Of a stretch of DNA of 32,039 nucleotides, positions 8,078 through 16,088 are shown one piece after another. Positions within the stretch are counted from its first letter, which is position 1; every line of letters begins with the position of its first letter. Made by a program: the position numbers and the translations under genes. The notes beneath the pieces are model-generated. The model was not told the origin of the DNA and ran no database searches. It saw only the letters and a list, made by a program, of their open reading frames with translations. The DNA is from JAEUPI01 sp035499355 (GTDB lineage: Bacteria > Pseudomonadota > Gammaproteobacteria > Burkholderiales > Burkholderiaceae_C): positions 1-32,039 of the forward strand of contig DATJYZ010000024.1 of assembly GCA_035499355.1 (NCBI GenBank), given 5' to 3'.

Positions 8078-8827
8078 ATGCTCAGTGCCGTGTTCGCGTA
8101 CCTGTCCGACCTGATCGACCTGGCCGTCGCCATCGCGCGCGGCGCACTGGCCACCCCCCAGGGGACGTTCGCCTTGGTCTTCGCCACCGTGGCGGCGGTG
8201 CTGCAAGGCGTCAGCACCCTGGTCAAGACGATGATCCCGCTGCGCGTCCTCGCGCTCGGCAGCAACGTCGGATTCGTCGTCTATGGCGCGTTGCTGCCGT
8301 CGTTTCCGGTGCTGCTGCTCCACTTGCTGCTGGTGCCGATCAACCTGTACCGCCTGGTCGAGATGGTCCGGCTCACCCGGCGCGTCAAGGCGGTCACCCG
8401 ATCGCAGGACACGTCGGGTCTCTGGCTGCGTCCCTACATGAAGCGGCGCAACCTGAAGGCCGGCACGGTGCTGTTCCGCAAGGGCGAGCTTGCTCGAGAG
8501 CTCTACATGCTGACCCGTGGCCGCATCGAGCTGGTGGAGATCGGCACCGAGCTGCCGGCGGGCCGCGTGTTCGGCGAGATCGCATTCTTCGCGCCCGACC
8601 GGCGGCGCACGCTGACCGCCCGCTGCATCGAGGACAGCGAGGTGCTGGCGATCAACGAGAGCACGGTGAACCAGCTCTACTACCAGAACCCCGCCTTCGG
8701 CTACCAGATGATCGGGCTGGTCGCCGACCGCCTGGGCGCCGACATCCGCCGCCTCGAGGCCACGCTCGAAGCGCAGCGCGCCGCCGGCGCGCCGGTGGCC
8801 ACCGACGTGCCGATCCGGTCGACCTGA
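8078..8827 (+). CDS. Membrane-anchored cyclic-nucleotide-binding protein (Popeye-like layout)
   Basis: The 249-residue product has an N-terminal membrane region (hydrophobic segments about 30-48, 55-72 and 75-92, with LRVLALGSNVGFVVYG and LLLVPINLYRLVEM) and then a cyclic-nucleotide-binding domain (about 118-225). The phosphate-binding cassette reads FGEIAFFAPDRRRTLTA: E167 would bind the ribose 2'-OH and R176 the phosphate, at the canonical spacing. No DNA-binding HTH follows, so it is not a Crp-type regulator. Three membrane helices plus a CNB domain is the layout of Popeye-domain proteins and their bacterial relatives. ATG 8078 follows GAGG closely. It leads a tight operon, with pqiA starting 6 bases after its stop, and is divergent from the cyclase. 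Confidence 0.85.
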   Translation: MLSAVFAYLSDLIDLAVAIARGALATPQGTFALVFATVAAVLQGVSTLVKTMIPLRVLALGSNVGFVVYGALLPSFPVLLLHLLLVPINLYRLVEMVRLTRRVKAVTRSQDTSGLWLRPYMKRRNLKAGTVLFRKGELARELYMLTRGRIELVEIGTELPAGRVFGEIAFFAPDRRRTLTARCIEDSEVLAINESTVNQLYYQNPAFGYQMIGLVADRLGADIRRLEATLEAQRAAGAPVATDVPIRST

Positions 8828-8833
8828 GGGGCG

Positions 8834-9523
8834 ATGGGCACGGTGTCGCCCGCTGTCGAATCGCTGCCGGCGCCGCATGGCCGATACATGCTGTGCGAGG
8901 AGTGCGATGCGGCCTACCCCGCGCGACCGATCGGCCGCGACGACCTGTTGCGCTGCCGTCGCTGCGGTGCGGTGCTGGCGCGCGGGCACGGCCTGCCGCT
9001 CGATGGCCAGCTCGCGTTGACACTGGGCGCATTGGCGGTGTTCCTGATCGGCAGCCTGTCGCCGATCGTCACGCTCGAGCTGCAGGGCATCCACTCGCAG
9101 GCCACGCTGCTGGAGGCCACACGCGAGACCTGGCGTACCGGCGCGCACCTGGTGGCGGCGCTCAGCTTCGCCACCGCGTTCGCCTTTCCGCTGCTGGTGA
9201 TCGCGCTGCGGCTGTGGGTCCTGGTGCCGTTGGTGATGCGGCGGCCGGTGCTGTTCCTGGCGCCGGTGATGCGGCTGCTGCGCTGGGTGCTGCGCTGGAG
9301 CATGGTCGAGGTGTTCATGCTCGGCGTGCTGATCGCGGTGGTGCGATCGGCCGGCGTCACGCACGTGGTGCTCGGCGCCGGCATCTTCGCCTACATGGGG
9401 CTGACCGTGCTGCTGACGGCGATCCACGCCGCCGGGCTGCAGGCGTTGTGGGCGCAGGCGGTGCCGAAGCGGCGGGGCGGCGGCCGGCCGCTGTGGGCGC
9501 GACGCGCCAAGGGAACGCAATGA
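8834..9523 (+). CDS. pqiA: Paraquat-inducible protein A, first copy (half-size PqiA)
   Basis: This 229-residue inner-membrane protein has a cytoplasmic zinc-ribbon (C21, C24, C41, C44) and then about four hydrophobic helices: LTLGALAVFLIGSLSPIV (about 58-75), 105-130, 150-172 and 175-200. The segment IGSLSPIVTLELQG is typical of PqiA domains. Escherichia coli PqiA joins two such domains in one chain of about 417 residues; here they are separate genes. PqiA family proteins are the membrane partners of MCE protein PqiB in lipid transport across the envelope. ATG 8834 follows GAGGGG. The stop overlaps the next start (ATGA). Confidence 0.88.
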   Translation: MGTVSPAVESLPAPHGRYMLCEECDAAYPARPIGRDDLLRCRRCGAVLARGHGLPLDGQLALTLGALAVFLIGSLSPIVTLELQGIHSQATLLEATRETWRTGAHLVAALSFATAFAFPLLVIALRLWVLVPLVMRRPVLFLAPVMRLLRWVLRWSMVEVFMLGVLIAVVRSAGVTHVVLGAGIFAYMGLTVLLTAIHAAGLQALWAQAVPKRRGGGRPLWARRAKGTQ

Positions 9524-10158
9524 CCACCAGGCCCGACTTCCCGGACGCCGCCGACCTCGGCCTCATCGGCTGCGAGGTGTGCGCGCTGGTGTCGCGCCGC
9601 CCGCGCGACGGGGCGGGTGCGTGGCGCTGCCCGCGCTGTGGGCACGCGCTGCATGCGCGCAAGCCCGACAGCGTGCAGCGCACGCTGGCCTGGCTGCTGA
9701 CCGCGGTGGTGCTGTACCTGCCCGCGAACCTGTTGCCGGTGATGACCACCGCCAGCGTGCTCGGGCGCGAGAGCCACACCATCGTCGGCGGCATCCTCGA
9801 ACTGTGGTCGACGGGTTCGCGCGAATTGGCGATCATCGTGTTCATCGCCAGCATCGCGGTGCCGCTGCTGAAGATCGCGGCGCTGACGCTGCTGGCGCTC
9901 AGCGCGCAGCGGCGCTCGCGATGGCGCCAGCGCGACCGCGCTGCGCTGTATCGCCTGGTCGAGACGGTGGGACACTGGTCGATGCTGGACGTGTTCGTGG
10001 TGGTGTTGCTGGTCGGCATGGTGCACTTCGGCGTCGTCGCCAGCGTGCAGCCCGAGGCCGGCCTGCTCGCCTTCGGTGCGGTGGTGGTGGCGACCATGCT
10101 GGCCTCGGCGAGCTTCGATCCGCGCTTGATCTGGCCGCGCCAGGATGCGCATGGCTGA
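9520..10158 (+). CDS. pqiA: Paraquat-inducible protein A, second copy
   Basis: The 212-residue product is a second single-domain PqiA protein, with zinc-ribbon cysteines C18, C21, C37 and C40 and membrane helices at about 53-75, 95-125, 145-170 and 175-195. The motif LYLPANLLPVMTT is a PqiA family hallmark. ATG 9520 overlaps the previous stop by 4 bases, with AGGGA just upstream, which implies translational coupling. Together the two copies likely make the membrane part of a PqiAB tunnel. The gene's 3' end overlaps the start of pqiB by 8 bases. Confidence 0.9.
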   Translation: MTTRPDFPDAADLGLIGCEVCALVSRRPRDGAGAWRCPRCGHALHARKPDSVQRTLAWLLTAVVLYLPANLLPVMTTASVLGRESHTIVGGILELWSTGSRELAIIVFIASIAVPLLKIAALTLLALSAQRRSRWRQRDRAALYRLVETVGHWSMLDVFVVVLLVGMVHFGVVASVQPEAGLLAFGAVVVATMLASASFDPRLIWPRQDAHG

Positions 10159-11860
10159 GCCCGATTCGACGTTGTCGCCCGCGTTGCCCGAGCCGGTGCT
10201 TGCGCGGCAGAACCGGCTGCACCTGTCGCTGGTGTGGATCGTGCCGATCGTGGCGCTGGTGGTCGGCGCGGTGCTCGTGGTGCGTTCGCTGCTCGAGGCC
10301 GGGCCCGAGATCACCATCGAGTTCCGCAGCGGCGATGGCATCGAGCCGGGCCGCACCGAGGTGCGCTACAAGGAGGTGGTGGTCGGTCGCGTCAGGACGG
10401 TGTCGCTCGGGCCGCGGCGCGACCGCGTGCTGGTCACCGCCACGCTCGAGCGCAGCGTGCGCTCGCTGGCGGTCGACGACACGCGGTTCTGGGTCGTGCG
10501 GCCACGCATCGGCACCGCCGGCGTGAGCGGCCTGGGCACGCTGCTGTCGGGGGCCTACATCGCGGTCGACGCCGGCGCCGCCGAGCAGACGCGCACCGAC
10601 TTCGTCGGCCTCGACCAGCCGCCGCTGGTGCTGCGCGGCGAGCCCGGGCGCAGCTTCGTGCTGCAGGCCGACGACCTCGGCTCGCTCGACGTCGGCTCGC
10701 CCGTGTACCAACGGCGGGTGCGCGTCGGCCGCGTGGTCGGCTACACGCTGTCGAAAGATGGCCGCGGCCTCGACATCCAGGTGTTCATCGAGTCGCCGTT
10801 CGAGAACCTGGTGACGCAGGACACGCGCTTCTGGCACGCCAGCGGCGTCGAGGTGCAGCTCAACGCCGGCGGCGTGACGCTGAACACGCAGTCGCTGGCA
10901 TCGGTGATCGCCGGCGGCATCGCCTTCGCGACGCCGCCCGACGTCGAGCCCGGCGCGGCCGCACCCAGCGGCAGCCGCTTCAGGCTGTTCGAGCAGCAGC
11001 GCCAGGCGCTGGCCCCCGACGACGGCGAGCCGCTGCGCGTGCGCATGGTGTTCAAGCAATCGCTGCGCGGCCTGGTCGACGGCGCGCCGATCGATCTGCT
11101 CGGCGTCGAGTTCGGCACCGTGCGCAGCGTCTCGCTGCAAGCCACGTCGTCGGCGCAGGGCTTGCCGGTCGAGGTGCTGGCCGACGTCTATCCGCGCCGC
11201 CTCGGCGCGATGCGCAACCGCTTCGTGGCGCAGGATGCGGCGCGCGGCGACCGCCTGATGCTGAAGCAGCTGGTCGACCACGGCTTGCGCGCGCAGGTGC
11301 GCACCGGCAGCCTGCTGACCGGCCGCCTGTACATCGCGCTGGAGTTCATGCCCAAGCCGGCGGCGGCGGCATTCGACGTCGCCGCGGCCGTGCCGACGCT
11401 GCCGAGCGTGCCCGGCGCGCTGGCCGACGTGCAACCGCAGGTGGCCGAAATCGTGGCGCGGCTGTCGCGCGTGCGCTTCGACGAGATCGGCACCGACCTG
11501 CAGGACGCGCTGAAGTCGGTGAGCCAGGCGACGGCGTCGCTGCAGGCCACGCTGGCCAGCGCCGATACCAGCATCAAGCAGCTGACGCCCGATGCGCAGG
11601 CGGCGATCGCCGACATGCGGCAGGCACTGGCCAGTGCCAACGAGACGCTGACCAGCGCGCAGACGATGCTGCGCAGCGCCGAGGCGAACATCACCGACAC
11701 GCAGGCGCCGCTGCAGCGCCAGGCCAACCAGGCGCTGGCCGAACTGCAGCGCGCCGCGCAGGCGTTGCGCGTGCTGGCCGACTACCTGCAGCGCCATCCC
11801 GAGACGATCCTGCGCGGCAAACCCGACGAGCCGGTGCCTGCCGGCGCCGAGAAGCGATGA
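10151..11860 (+). CDS. pqiB: MCE protein PqiB
   Basis: The product (569 residues from ATG 10151; ATG 10145 would add two) has one membrane anchor (about 25-45, LVWIVPIVALVVGAVLVV) and three MCE domains: about 51-115 (ITIEFRSGDGIEPGRT), about 165-235 and about 290-355. A long helical tail (about 390-545, rich in Ala, Gln and Leu) follows. Three MCE domains plus a helical needle is the plan of PqiB, which forms a periplasm-spanning lipid channel; E. coli PqiB has about 546 residues. I prefer ATG 10151 because AGGA (10142-10145) sits five bases upstream. It overlaps pqiA by 8 bases and pqiC by 4. Confidence 0.92.
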   Translation: MAEPDSTLSPALPEPVLARQNRLHLSLVWIVPIVALVVGAVLVVRSLLEAGPEITIEFRSGDGIEPGRTEVRYKEVVVGRVRTVSLGPRRDRVLVTATLERSVRSLAVDDTRFWVVRPRIGTAGVSGLGTLLSGAYIAVDAGAAEQTRTDFVGLDQPPLVLRGEPGRSFVLQADDLGSLDVGSPVYQRRVRVGRVVGYTLSKDGRGLDIQVFIESPFENLVTQDTRFWHASGVEVQLNAGGVTLNTQSLASVIAGGIAFATPPDVEPGAAAPSGSRFRLFEQQRQALAPDDGEPLRVRMVFKQSLRGLVDGAPIDLLGVEFGTVRSVSLQATSSAQGLPVEVLADVYPRRLGAMRNRFVAQDAARGDRLMLKQLVDHGLRAQVRTGSLLTGRLYIALEFMPKPAAAAFDVAAAVPTLPSVPGALADVQPQVAEIVARLSRVRFDEIGTDLQDALKSVSQATASLQATLASADTSIKQLTPDAQAAIADMRQALASANETLTSAQTMLRSAEANITDTQAPLQRQANQALAELQRAAQALRVLADYLQRHPETILRGKPDEPVPAGAEKR

Positions 11861-12465
11861 AGCCCTTCGTCCATGGGATTGCCGTTGCCGGGTTGGCGCT
11901 GCTGTGCGGCTGCAGCGCGACCAGCCCGCCCACCCACTACCACAGCCTGGTCGCGGCGCTGGCGCCGAGCGGTGCCGGCGCGCGCGCGCTGCCGACACCG
12001 AGCCTGCAGGTGCAGGTGCTGCCGGTGGCGGTGCCGGCGCAGGTCGACGTGCCGCAGATCGTGATTCGCAACGCCGACGACTCGCTGTCGGTGCTCGAGC
12101 ACGAGCGCTGGATCGCGCCGCTCGGCGACGAGATCCGCGGCGCGGTCACGCTGCGCATCGAGCAGGTGCTGGCGCAGGGCGTGCCGGCGACGCAGCTTGC
12201 GTCCGATCACGTCTGGCGGGTGCGCATCGACGTGCAGCGCTTCGATTCGATGCTCGGGCGCGCCGCCAGCATGCAACTGCAATGGTCGCTGCGCGCCACC
12301 GGCGGCGGCCCGTCGCTGCGTTGCCACGCCACGTACGAACAGCCGGTGGACTCCGGGGTCAACGCGCTCGCCGCGGGGCACCGCGCGCTGGTGGAGCAGC
12401 TCGGCGACGTGATCGGCCAGGCGATCAGGACGGCGGCGTCCGGCGGCACACCGTCGTGCGGTTGA
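11857..12465 (+). CDS. pqiC: Outer-membrane lipoprotein PqiC (ABC-type auxiliary lipoprotein)
   Basis: The 202-residue product has a lipoprotein signal peptide with lipobox LCGC (lipidated C19) and the compact domain of the PqiC/YmbA family (ABC-type transport auxiliary lipoprotein). The segments THYHSL, LQVQVLPVAVPAQVD and LDRxxIV-like PQIVIRN match the family's start. It should sit in the outer membrane and dock the PqiB tube. ATG 11857 overlaps the pqiB stop (ATGA). It is the last gene of the five-gene operon and converges on the TPR lipoprotein gene, with 66 bases between that hold GC-rich inverted repeats but no T-run. Confidence 0.88.
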   Translation: MKPFVHGIAVAGLALLCGCSATSPPTHYHSLVAALAPSGAGARALPTPSLQVQVLPVAVPAQVDVPQIVIRNADDSLSVLEHERWIAPLGDEIRGAVTLRIEQVLAQGVPATQLASDHVWRVRIDVQRFDSMLGRAASMQLQWSLRATGGGPSLRCHATYEQPVDSGVNALAAGHRALVEQLGDVIGQAIRTAASGGTPSCG

Positions 12466-12531
12466 CGCGCTGGATCCGGGCCCGGGAGCCTGCGAGCCCG
12501 TGAGCAGCACGCCGCCGCGGCGCGCCCGGCT

Positions 12532-13404
12532 TCAACGCTGCGTGGCCAGCCGCGGACGCAGCGCGTCGGCCGCCGCGGCGTTGCCGGCCGCCAGGTAGAC
12601 GTCGATCGCGCGCTGGTAGAACTCGCGCGCGGCCGCCGCGTCGCCGCGCGCGGATTCGTTCTCGGCGGCGGCGACGAGGTCGAGCGCGACGCGATCGCTC
12701 AAGCCCAGCGTGCGGTCGATCGTCAATGCCTGCGCCAGCGCGCTGGCGGCGGCGGCATGGTCGCCCAGGGCGCGCTGGGCACGGCCGCTCAGGCGCAGCG
12801 CGTTGGCGCGCTCGGCGGTGCCGTCTTCGGAGCGCGCGCCGCCCTGCGCGGCCCATTGCAGCGCCGCGCGCGCGTCGCCTCGCTGCAGCGCGACGTGCGC
12901 GCGCAGGTTGGCCAGCGTGGCATCGAGTGCGCACGGCGCGGCGCACGCGGCCTGCGCGCGCGTGGCCCATGCGAGCGCGGCGTCGGGGTCGGGCGCGTCG
13001 AGGTACAGCAGCGCCTTGCGCGTCGCCGCGCGCGCCACCAGGGCATCGCCGTAGCGCTGCGGCGCGGCGACGATGCGGTCGACGCGGGCCTGCGCGCCGG
13101 CGAGGTCGCCGCCGGCGCCTTGCACGAGCGCGAGGTTCAGCAGCATCGCCCCGGCGAGGTCGAAGTCTTCCACCGACTCGGCGGCGGCCAGCGCACGCTC
13201 GTAGAGCACGCGTGCCTGCGCGGCGTCGCCGCGCGCCCAGGCCCGCGCACCCGCCTGCGCCAGCGTGCTGGCGCTGTGCTGCGCGGGGTTCTGCGGCGGC
13301 CGTGGCGGGCTGCCGCACGCCGCCAGCAGCAACGCCAGCGTTGCCGTCGCGACGACGCGCGCGCCGTCAGCGCGGAGCCGACGTGTGCAGCGCCGCGGGG
13401 TCAT
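12532..13404 (-). CDS. TPR-containing lipoprotein
   Basis: The 290-residue product begins with a basic stretch, a hydrophobic segment and lipobox LLAAC (C30), so it is likely a lipoprotein. The mature part (about 45-285) is a series of Ala-rich helical hairpins of about 34-40 residues (for example ARGDAAQARVLYERALAAA and GDAAAAREFYQRAID) typical of TPR-like repeats. Such proteins act as scaffolds in the envelope. ATG 13404 lies inside the end of the upstream MlaD-like gene (38-base overlap), so the genes are translated as one unit. A role as outer-membrane partner of that MCE system is inferred from position; no family with a known function is recognised. Confidence 0.75.
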   Translation of the reverse strand: MTPRRCTRRLRADGARVVATATLALLLAACGSPPRPPQNPAQHSASTLAQAGARAWARGDAAQARVLYERALAAAESVEDFDLAGAMLLNLALVQGAGGDLAGAQARVDRIVAAPQRYGDALVARAATRKALLYLDAPDPDAALAWATRAQAACAAPCALDATLANLRAHVALQRGDARAALQWAAQGGARSEDGTAERANALRLSGRAQRALGDHAAAASALAQALTIDRTLGLSDRVALDLVAAAENESARGDAAAAREFYQRAIDVYLAAGNAAAADALRPRLATQR

Positions 13405-14374
13405 GGCTGTCGATCGGCAGCGCGGCCGGCGGCGGCGCGGGCAACATCGAGCGCAGCGGCCACGACTCGCGCATGCCCTGCAGGGTGTCGCGCGAGTCGT
13501 CGATCAGCGGCCCGGCGCTGCGCATCAGCCCGGGCACCCCCTGGGCTGCGGCCGACGAGATCGCGCGTGTGTCGCGCAGCACCGCATCGAGGCTCGTCAG
13601 CGCGCTGTCGGCCTTGTTCAGCATGCCCGGCAGCCGTGCGTTGACGGCCTCCAGGCTGCGGTCGGCCTGGCCGATCAGGTTGCCGACGCGCACCAGCGAG
13701 CGGTTGGCCTCGGTCATCACGCCCTCGCCCTGCGCGCCGATGCGCTCGACGCGGCCGCGCAACTCCTGCGTCAGCGCATTCATGTGCTGCGCGGTGCCGG
13801 CCATGTCGCGCGACAGCGCGTGCAGGTTCTGCAGGATCGCGTCGACGTCGTCCTTGCGCGCGCGCGCGGTGCCGGTGAGCTGCTTCACGTCGTCGAGGAT
13901 CGGCGCCAGGCGCGTGCGCAGGTCCTCGGCGATCTCGGTCAGCGTGCCGCGCTTGCGGAACGCCACTTGCGGATCGTCCTCGCTGAGGGGCTTCTCGTCA
14001 CTGCCGGGCCGCAGATCGATCGCCGCCGGGCGCAGCTGTTCGCGCACGACCTCGGCACGCGCGTCGGTCTTCAGGTGCGAGAACGGCTCGCTTTCGATCG
14101 CCAGCACGACCTTGACGCTGAGATCGGGCTGCAGCTGCATCGCCGCCACCTTGCCGATGCGAAAGCCGCTCATGCGCACCGGCGTGCCCGGCGACAGCCC
14201 GGTGGCGTCGTCGGCCAGGAAGTACACGTGCGAGCGCGTGGTCAGCGCGCCGTGCTGGTAGGCGATGCCGCCGGCCAGCGTGATCGCCAACAGCAGCGCC
14301 AGGATCAGCAGCGCGGCGATCTGGCGGCGCTGCGACTGCGTGCGCGGCGGCTCGGCGGCGGGTCCGGTGCTCAT
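13367..14374 (-). CDS. MlaD-like MCE domain protein
   Basis: The 335-residue product has a membrane anchor (about 23-43, AALLILALLLAITLAGGIAY), one MCE domain (about 50-125: VYFLADDATGLSPGTPVRM, then FRIGKVAAMQL), and a long helical tail (about 165-310). It is much longer than E. coli MlaD (about 183 residues); the tail could form a needle like that of other MCE proteins. ATG 14374 is chosen because GAAGGGGG lies just upstream; ATG 14392, which overlaps the permease stop, lacks such a site. MCE proteins carry lipids across the periplasm together with an MlaE permease, here the gene directly upstream. Confidence 0.85.
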   Translation of the reverse strand: MSTGPAAEPPRTQSQRRQIAALLILALLLAITLAGGIAYQHGALTTRSHVYFLADDATGLSPGTPVRMSGFRIGKVAAMQLQPDLSVKVVLAIESEPFSHLKTDARAEVVREQLRPAAIDLRPGSDEKPLSEDDPQVAFRKRGTLTEIAEDLRTRLAPILDDVKQLTGTARARKDDVDAILQNLHALSRDMAGTAQHMNALTQELRGRVERIGAQGEGVMTEANRSLVRVGNLIGQADRSLEAVNARLPGMLNKADSALTSLDAVLRDTRAISSAAAQGVPGLMRSAGPLIDDSRDTLQGMRESWPLRSMLPAPPPAALPIDSHDPAALHTSAPR

Positions 14375-14388
14375 GGGTCCCCCTTCGC

Positions 14389-15132
14389 TCATGTGACCAG
14401 CAGCACGATGGCCATCAGGTCGACGATCAGCACGAAGGTCAGGCTGCCGGCGCCGGCGGCGACCACCGCCTTCGGCAGCGCGCCGACCTCGTCGCGCACC
14501 TGCAGCCCGTGGTAGCAGGCGATGGCACCGATGCCGGCACCGAACAGCGCCCCCTTGGCGATCGACAGCGGCACCTGCAGCGGGGAGGCCGTGGTGAGGA
14601 ACGAATCGAGCTCGAACTCGATCGCGGTGCCCAGCGTCAGCGCCGAGGCGACCAGCGCGGCGCCGATGGCGACGAACTGGAAGCAGCTCACCAGCGCCGC
14701 GGCCGACAGCGCCGCCCCGAGCACGCGCGGCAGCACGACCTCTTCTTCCTGCTCGATGTCGCGCCAGTGGCTGTCGGCGATGGCGCCGCGCAGGCCCATC
14801 AGGGCCACCTCGGCGGCGATGGCGACGCTGGAGCGCACGATGATGATCAGCGCCGTGATCAGCGGCCCCAGCTCGCGGATGCCGCCCCACACGACGGCTT
14901 TCAGTGCGGTGTCGTCGTCGGGGCCGAGCAGCTCGAGCGCCCGCGTCACCACCACCGCGCCGAACAGCAGCGCCACCACCAGCACGTAGGGCAGGGCCTG
15001 CACGCCCGTGACCTGGATCTGCCGCATCAACGCCGAGCGCACCGTCGGCACGCGCAGCAGCGCGCGGCGCGAGAACGCGTGCATGAGCATCGAGCTGTAG
15101 CCCAGCGCCAGGCGCGTGGTGGCCGAAAACAT
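14389..15132 (-). CDS. MlaE/YrbE-like ABC transporter permease
   Basis: The 247-residue protein has an N-terminal amphipathic region and about five membrane helices. It contains the MlaE family blocks QIQVTGVQALPYVLVVALLFG (shortened: QIxxTGxxALP near residues 38-48), WGGIRELGPLITALIIIVRSS (ELGPLITAL near 85) and the central LPRVLG segment. It would be the inner-membrane permease of an MCE lipid transporter. ATG 15132 follows GGGGAA. The usual neighbour, the MlaF-type ATPase, is not encoded here: downstream come only the MlaD-like and TPR lipoprotein genes, and upstream a divergent SDR gene. The ATPase must be supplied from elsewhere. Confidence 0.87.
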   Translation of the reverse strand: MFSATTRLALGYSSMLMHAFSRRALLRVPTVRSALMRQIQVTGVQALPYVLVVALLFGAVVVTRALELLGPDDDTALKAVVWGGIRELGPLITALIIIVRSSVAIAAEVALMGLRGAIADSHWRDIEQEEEVVLPRVLGAALSAAALVSCFQFVAIGAALVASALTLGTAIEFELDSFLTTASPLQVPLSIAKGALFGAGIGAIACYHGLQVRDEVGALPKAVVAAGAGSLTFVLIVDLMAIVLLVT

Positions 15133-15293
15133 CCCGTTCCCCGAGGGTTCGCCGGCGATGATGCCGCAAAGCCACCGTGGCCGCTGCCGGGGTTGTCCGC
15201 AAGGGGTGTGCCCGCGGCCGCGACGGCCTGCGCGCACGCGTGGCGGCGGTCGCGCAACCTTGCTATCGTCGCTGCCCCGGCTTGGAGGTTCGC

Positions 15294-16079
15294 ATGGCAC
15301 AGCGCAAGTGCGCGATCGTCACCGGCTCGGCCACCGGCGTTGGCGCAGCCACGGCGCTGCTGCTGGCGCAGCGCGGCTACGACGTGCTGATCAACTACTC
15401 GAAGAGCGAGCGCGAGGCGCGCGAGGCCGAGGCCGCTTGCCGCGCCGCGGGCGCCGACACGCTGCTGGTGCAGGGTGACGTCGCCGACGACGCGGCCTGC
15501 CGCGCGCTGGTCGAGGCCGCCATCGGGCGCTGGCAACGCCTCGATGCGCTGGTCAACAACGCCGGCATCACCACCTTCAAGGGCGGCGGCCATTGGGACG
15601 CGATGGATGCCGACGTGTTCCACCGCATCGTCGACGTCAACGTGCTCGGCACGTTCCAGATGGTGCGGGCAGCGGCACCGCACCTGCGCACGGCGCGCGG
15701 CGCGGTCGTCAACGTGTCGTCGATCGCCGGCGCGCTCGGCATCGGCTCGTCGGTGCCGTACATCGCCTCCAAGGGCGCCGTCAACGCGATGACGCTGCAC
15801 TTCGCGCGTGCGCTGGCGCCACAGGTGCGGGTCAACGCGGTGTGCCCGGGGTTGATCACCACGCGCTGGTTCGTCGACGGCGTCGGCCAGGAGGGGTTCG
15901 AGAAGATCAAGGCCGGCTACGAGCAGACCACGCCGCTGCAGACCGCGGCCAGCGCCGAAGACGTGGCCGACGCGGTGGTGTGGCTGATCGACGGCGCGCG
16001 CACCACCACCGGCGAGCTGCTGATGCTCGACGGCGGCCGCCACCTCGGCGGCACCGTGGCGGTCCCGCCGCGCGCCTGA
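15294..16079 (+). CDS. Short-chain dehydrogenase/reductase (classical SDR)
   Basis: The 261-residue product has the classical SDR layout: cofactor motif TGSATGVG (residues 10-17), NNAG (88-91), catalytic serine S143 and the YxxxK pair Y156/K160 in YIASK, followed by NAVCPG. It is an NAD(P)-dependent oxidoreductase of the FabG-like group; the substrate cannot be read from sequence. ATG 15294 is preceded by GGAGG (15284-15288). It is divergent from the mlaE-like gene (161-base gap) and ends 9 bases from the convergent amidase gene. Codon use matches the surroundings. Confidence 0.9.
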   Translation: MAQRKCAIVTGSATGVGAATALLLAQRGYDVLINYSKSEREAREAEAACRAAGADTLLVQGDVADDAACRALVEAAIGRWQRLDALVNNAGITTFKGGGHWDAMDADVFHRIVDVNVLGTFQMVRAAAPHLRTARGAVVNVSSIAGALGIGSSVPYIASKGAVNAMTLHFARALAPQVRVNAVCPGLITTRWFVDGVGQEGFEKIKAGYEQTTPLQTAASAEDVADAVVWLIDGARTTTGELLMLDGGRHLGGTVAVPPRA

Positions 16080-16088
16080 GCCGCCCGC

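Noticed and set aside
12466..12531. A bidirectional terminator between pqiC and the TPR lipoprotein gene.
   Set aside because: CCGGGCCCGG (12476-12485) and other GC-rich repeats occur, but there is no loop of suitable size nor T-run on either strand.
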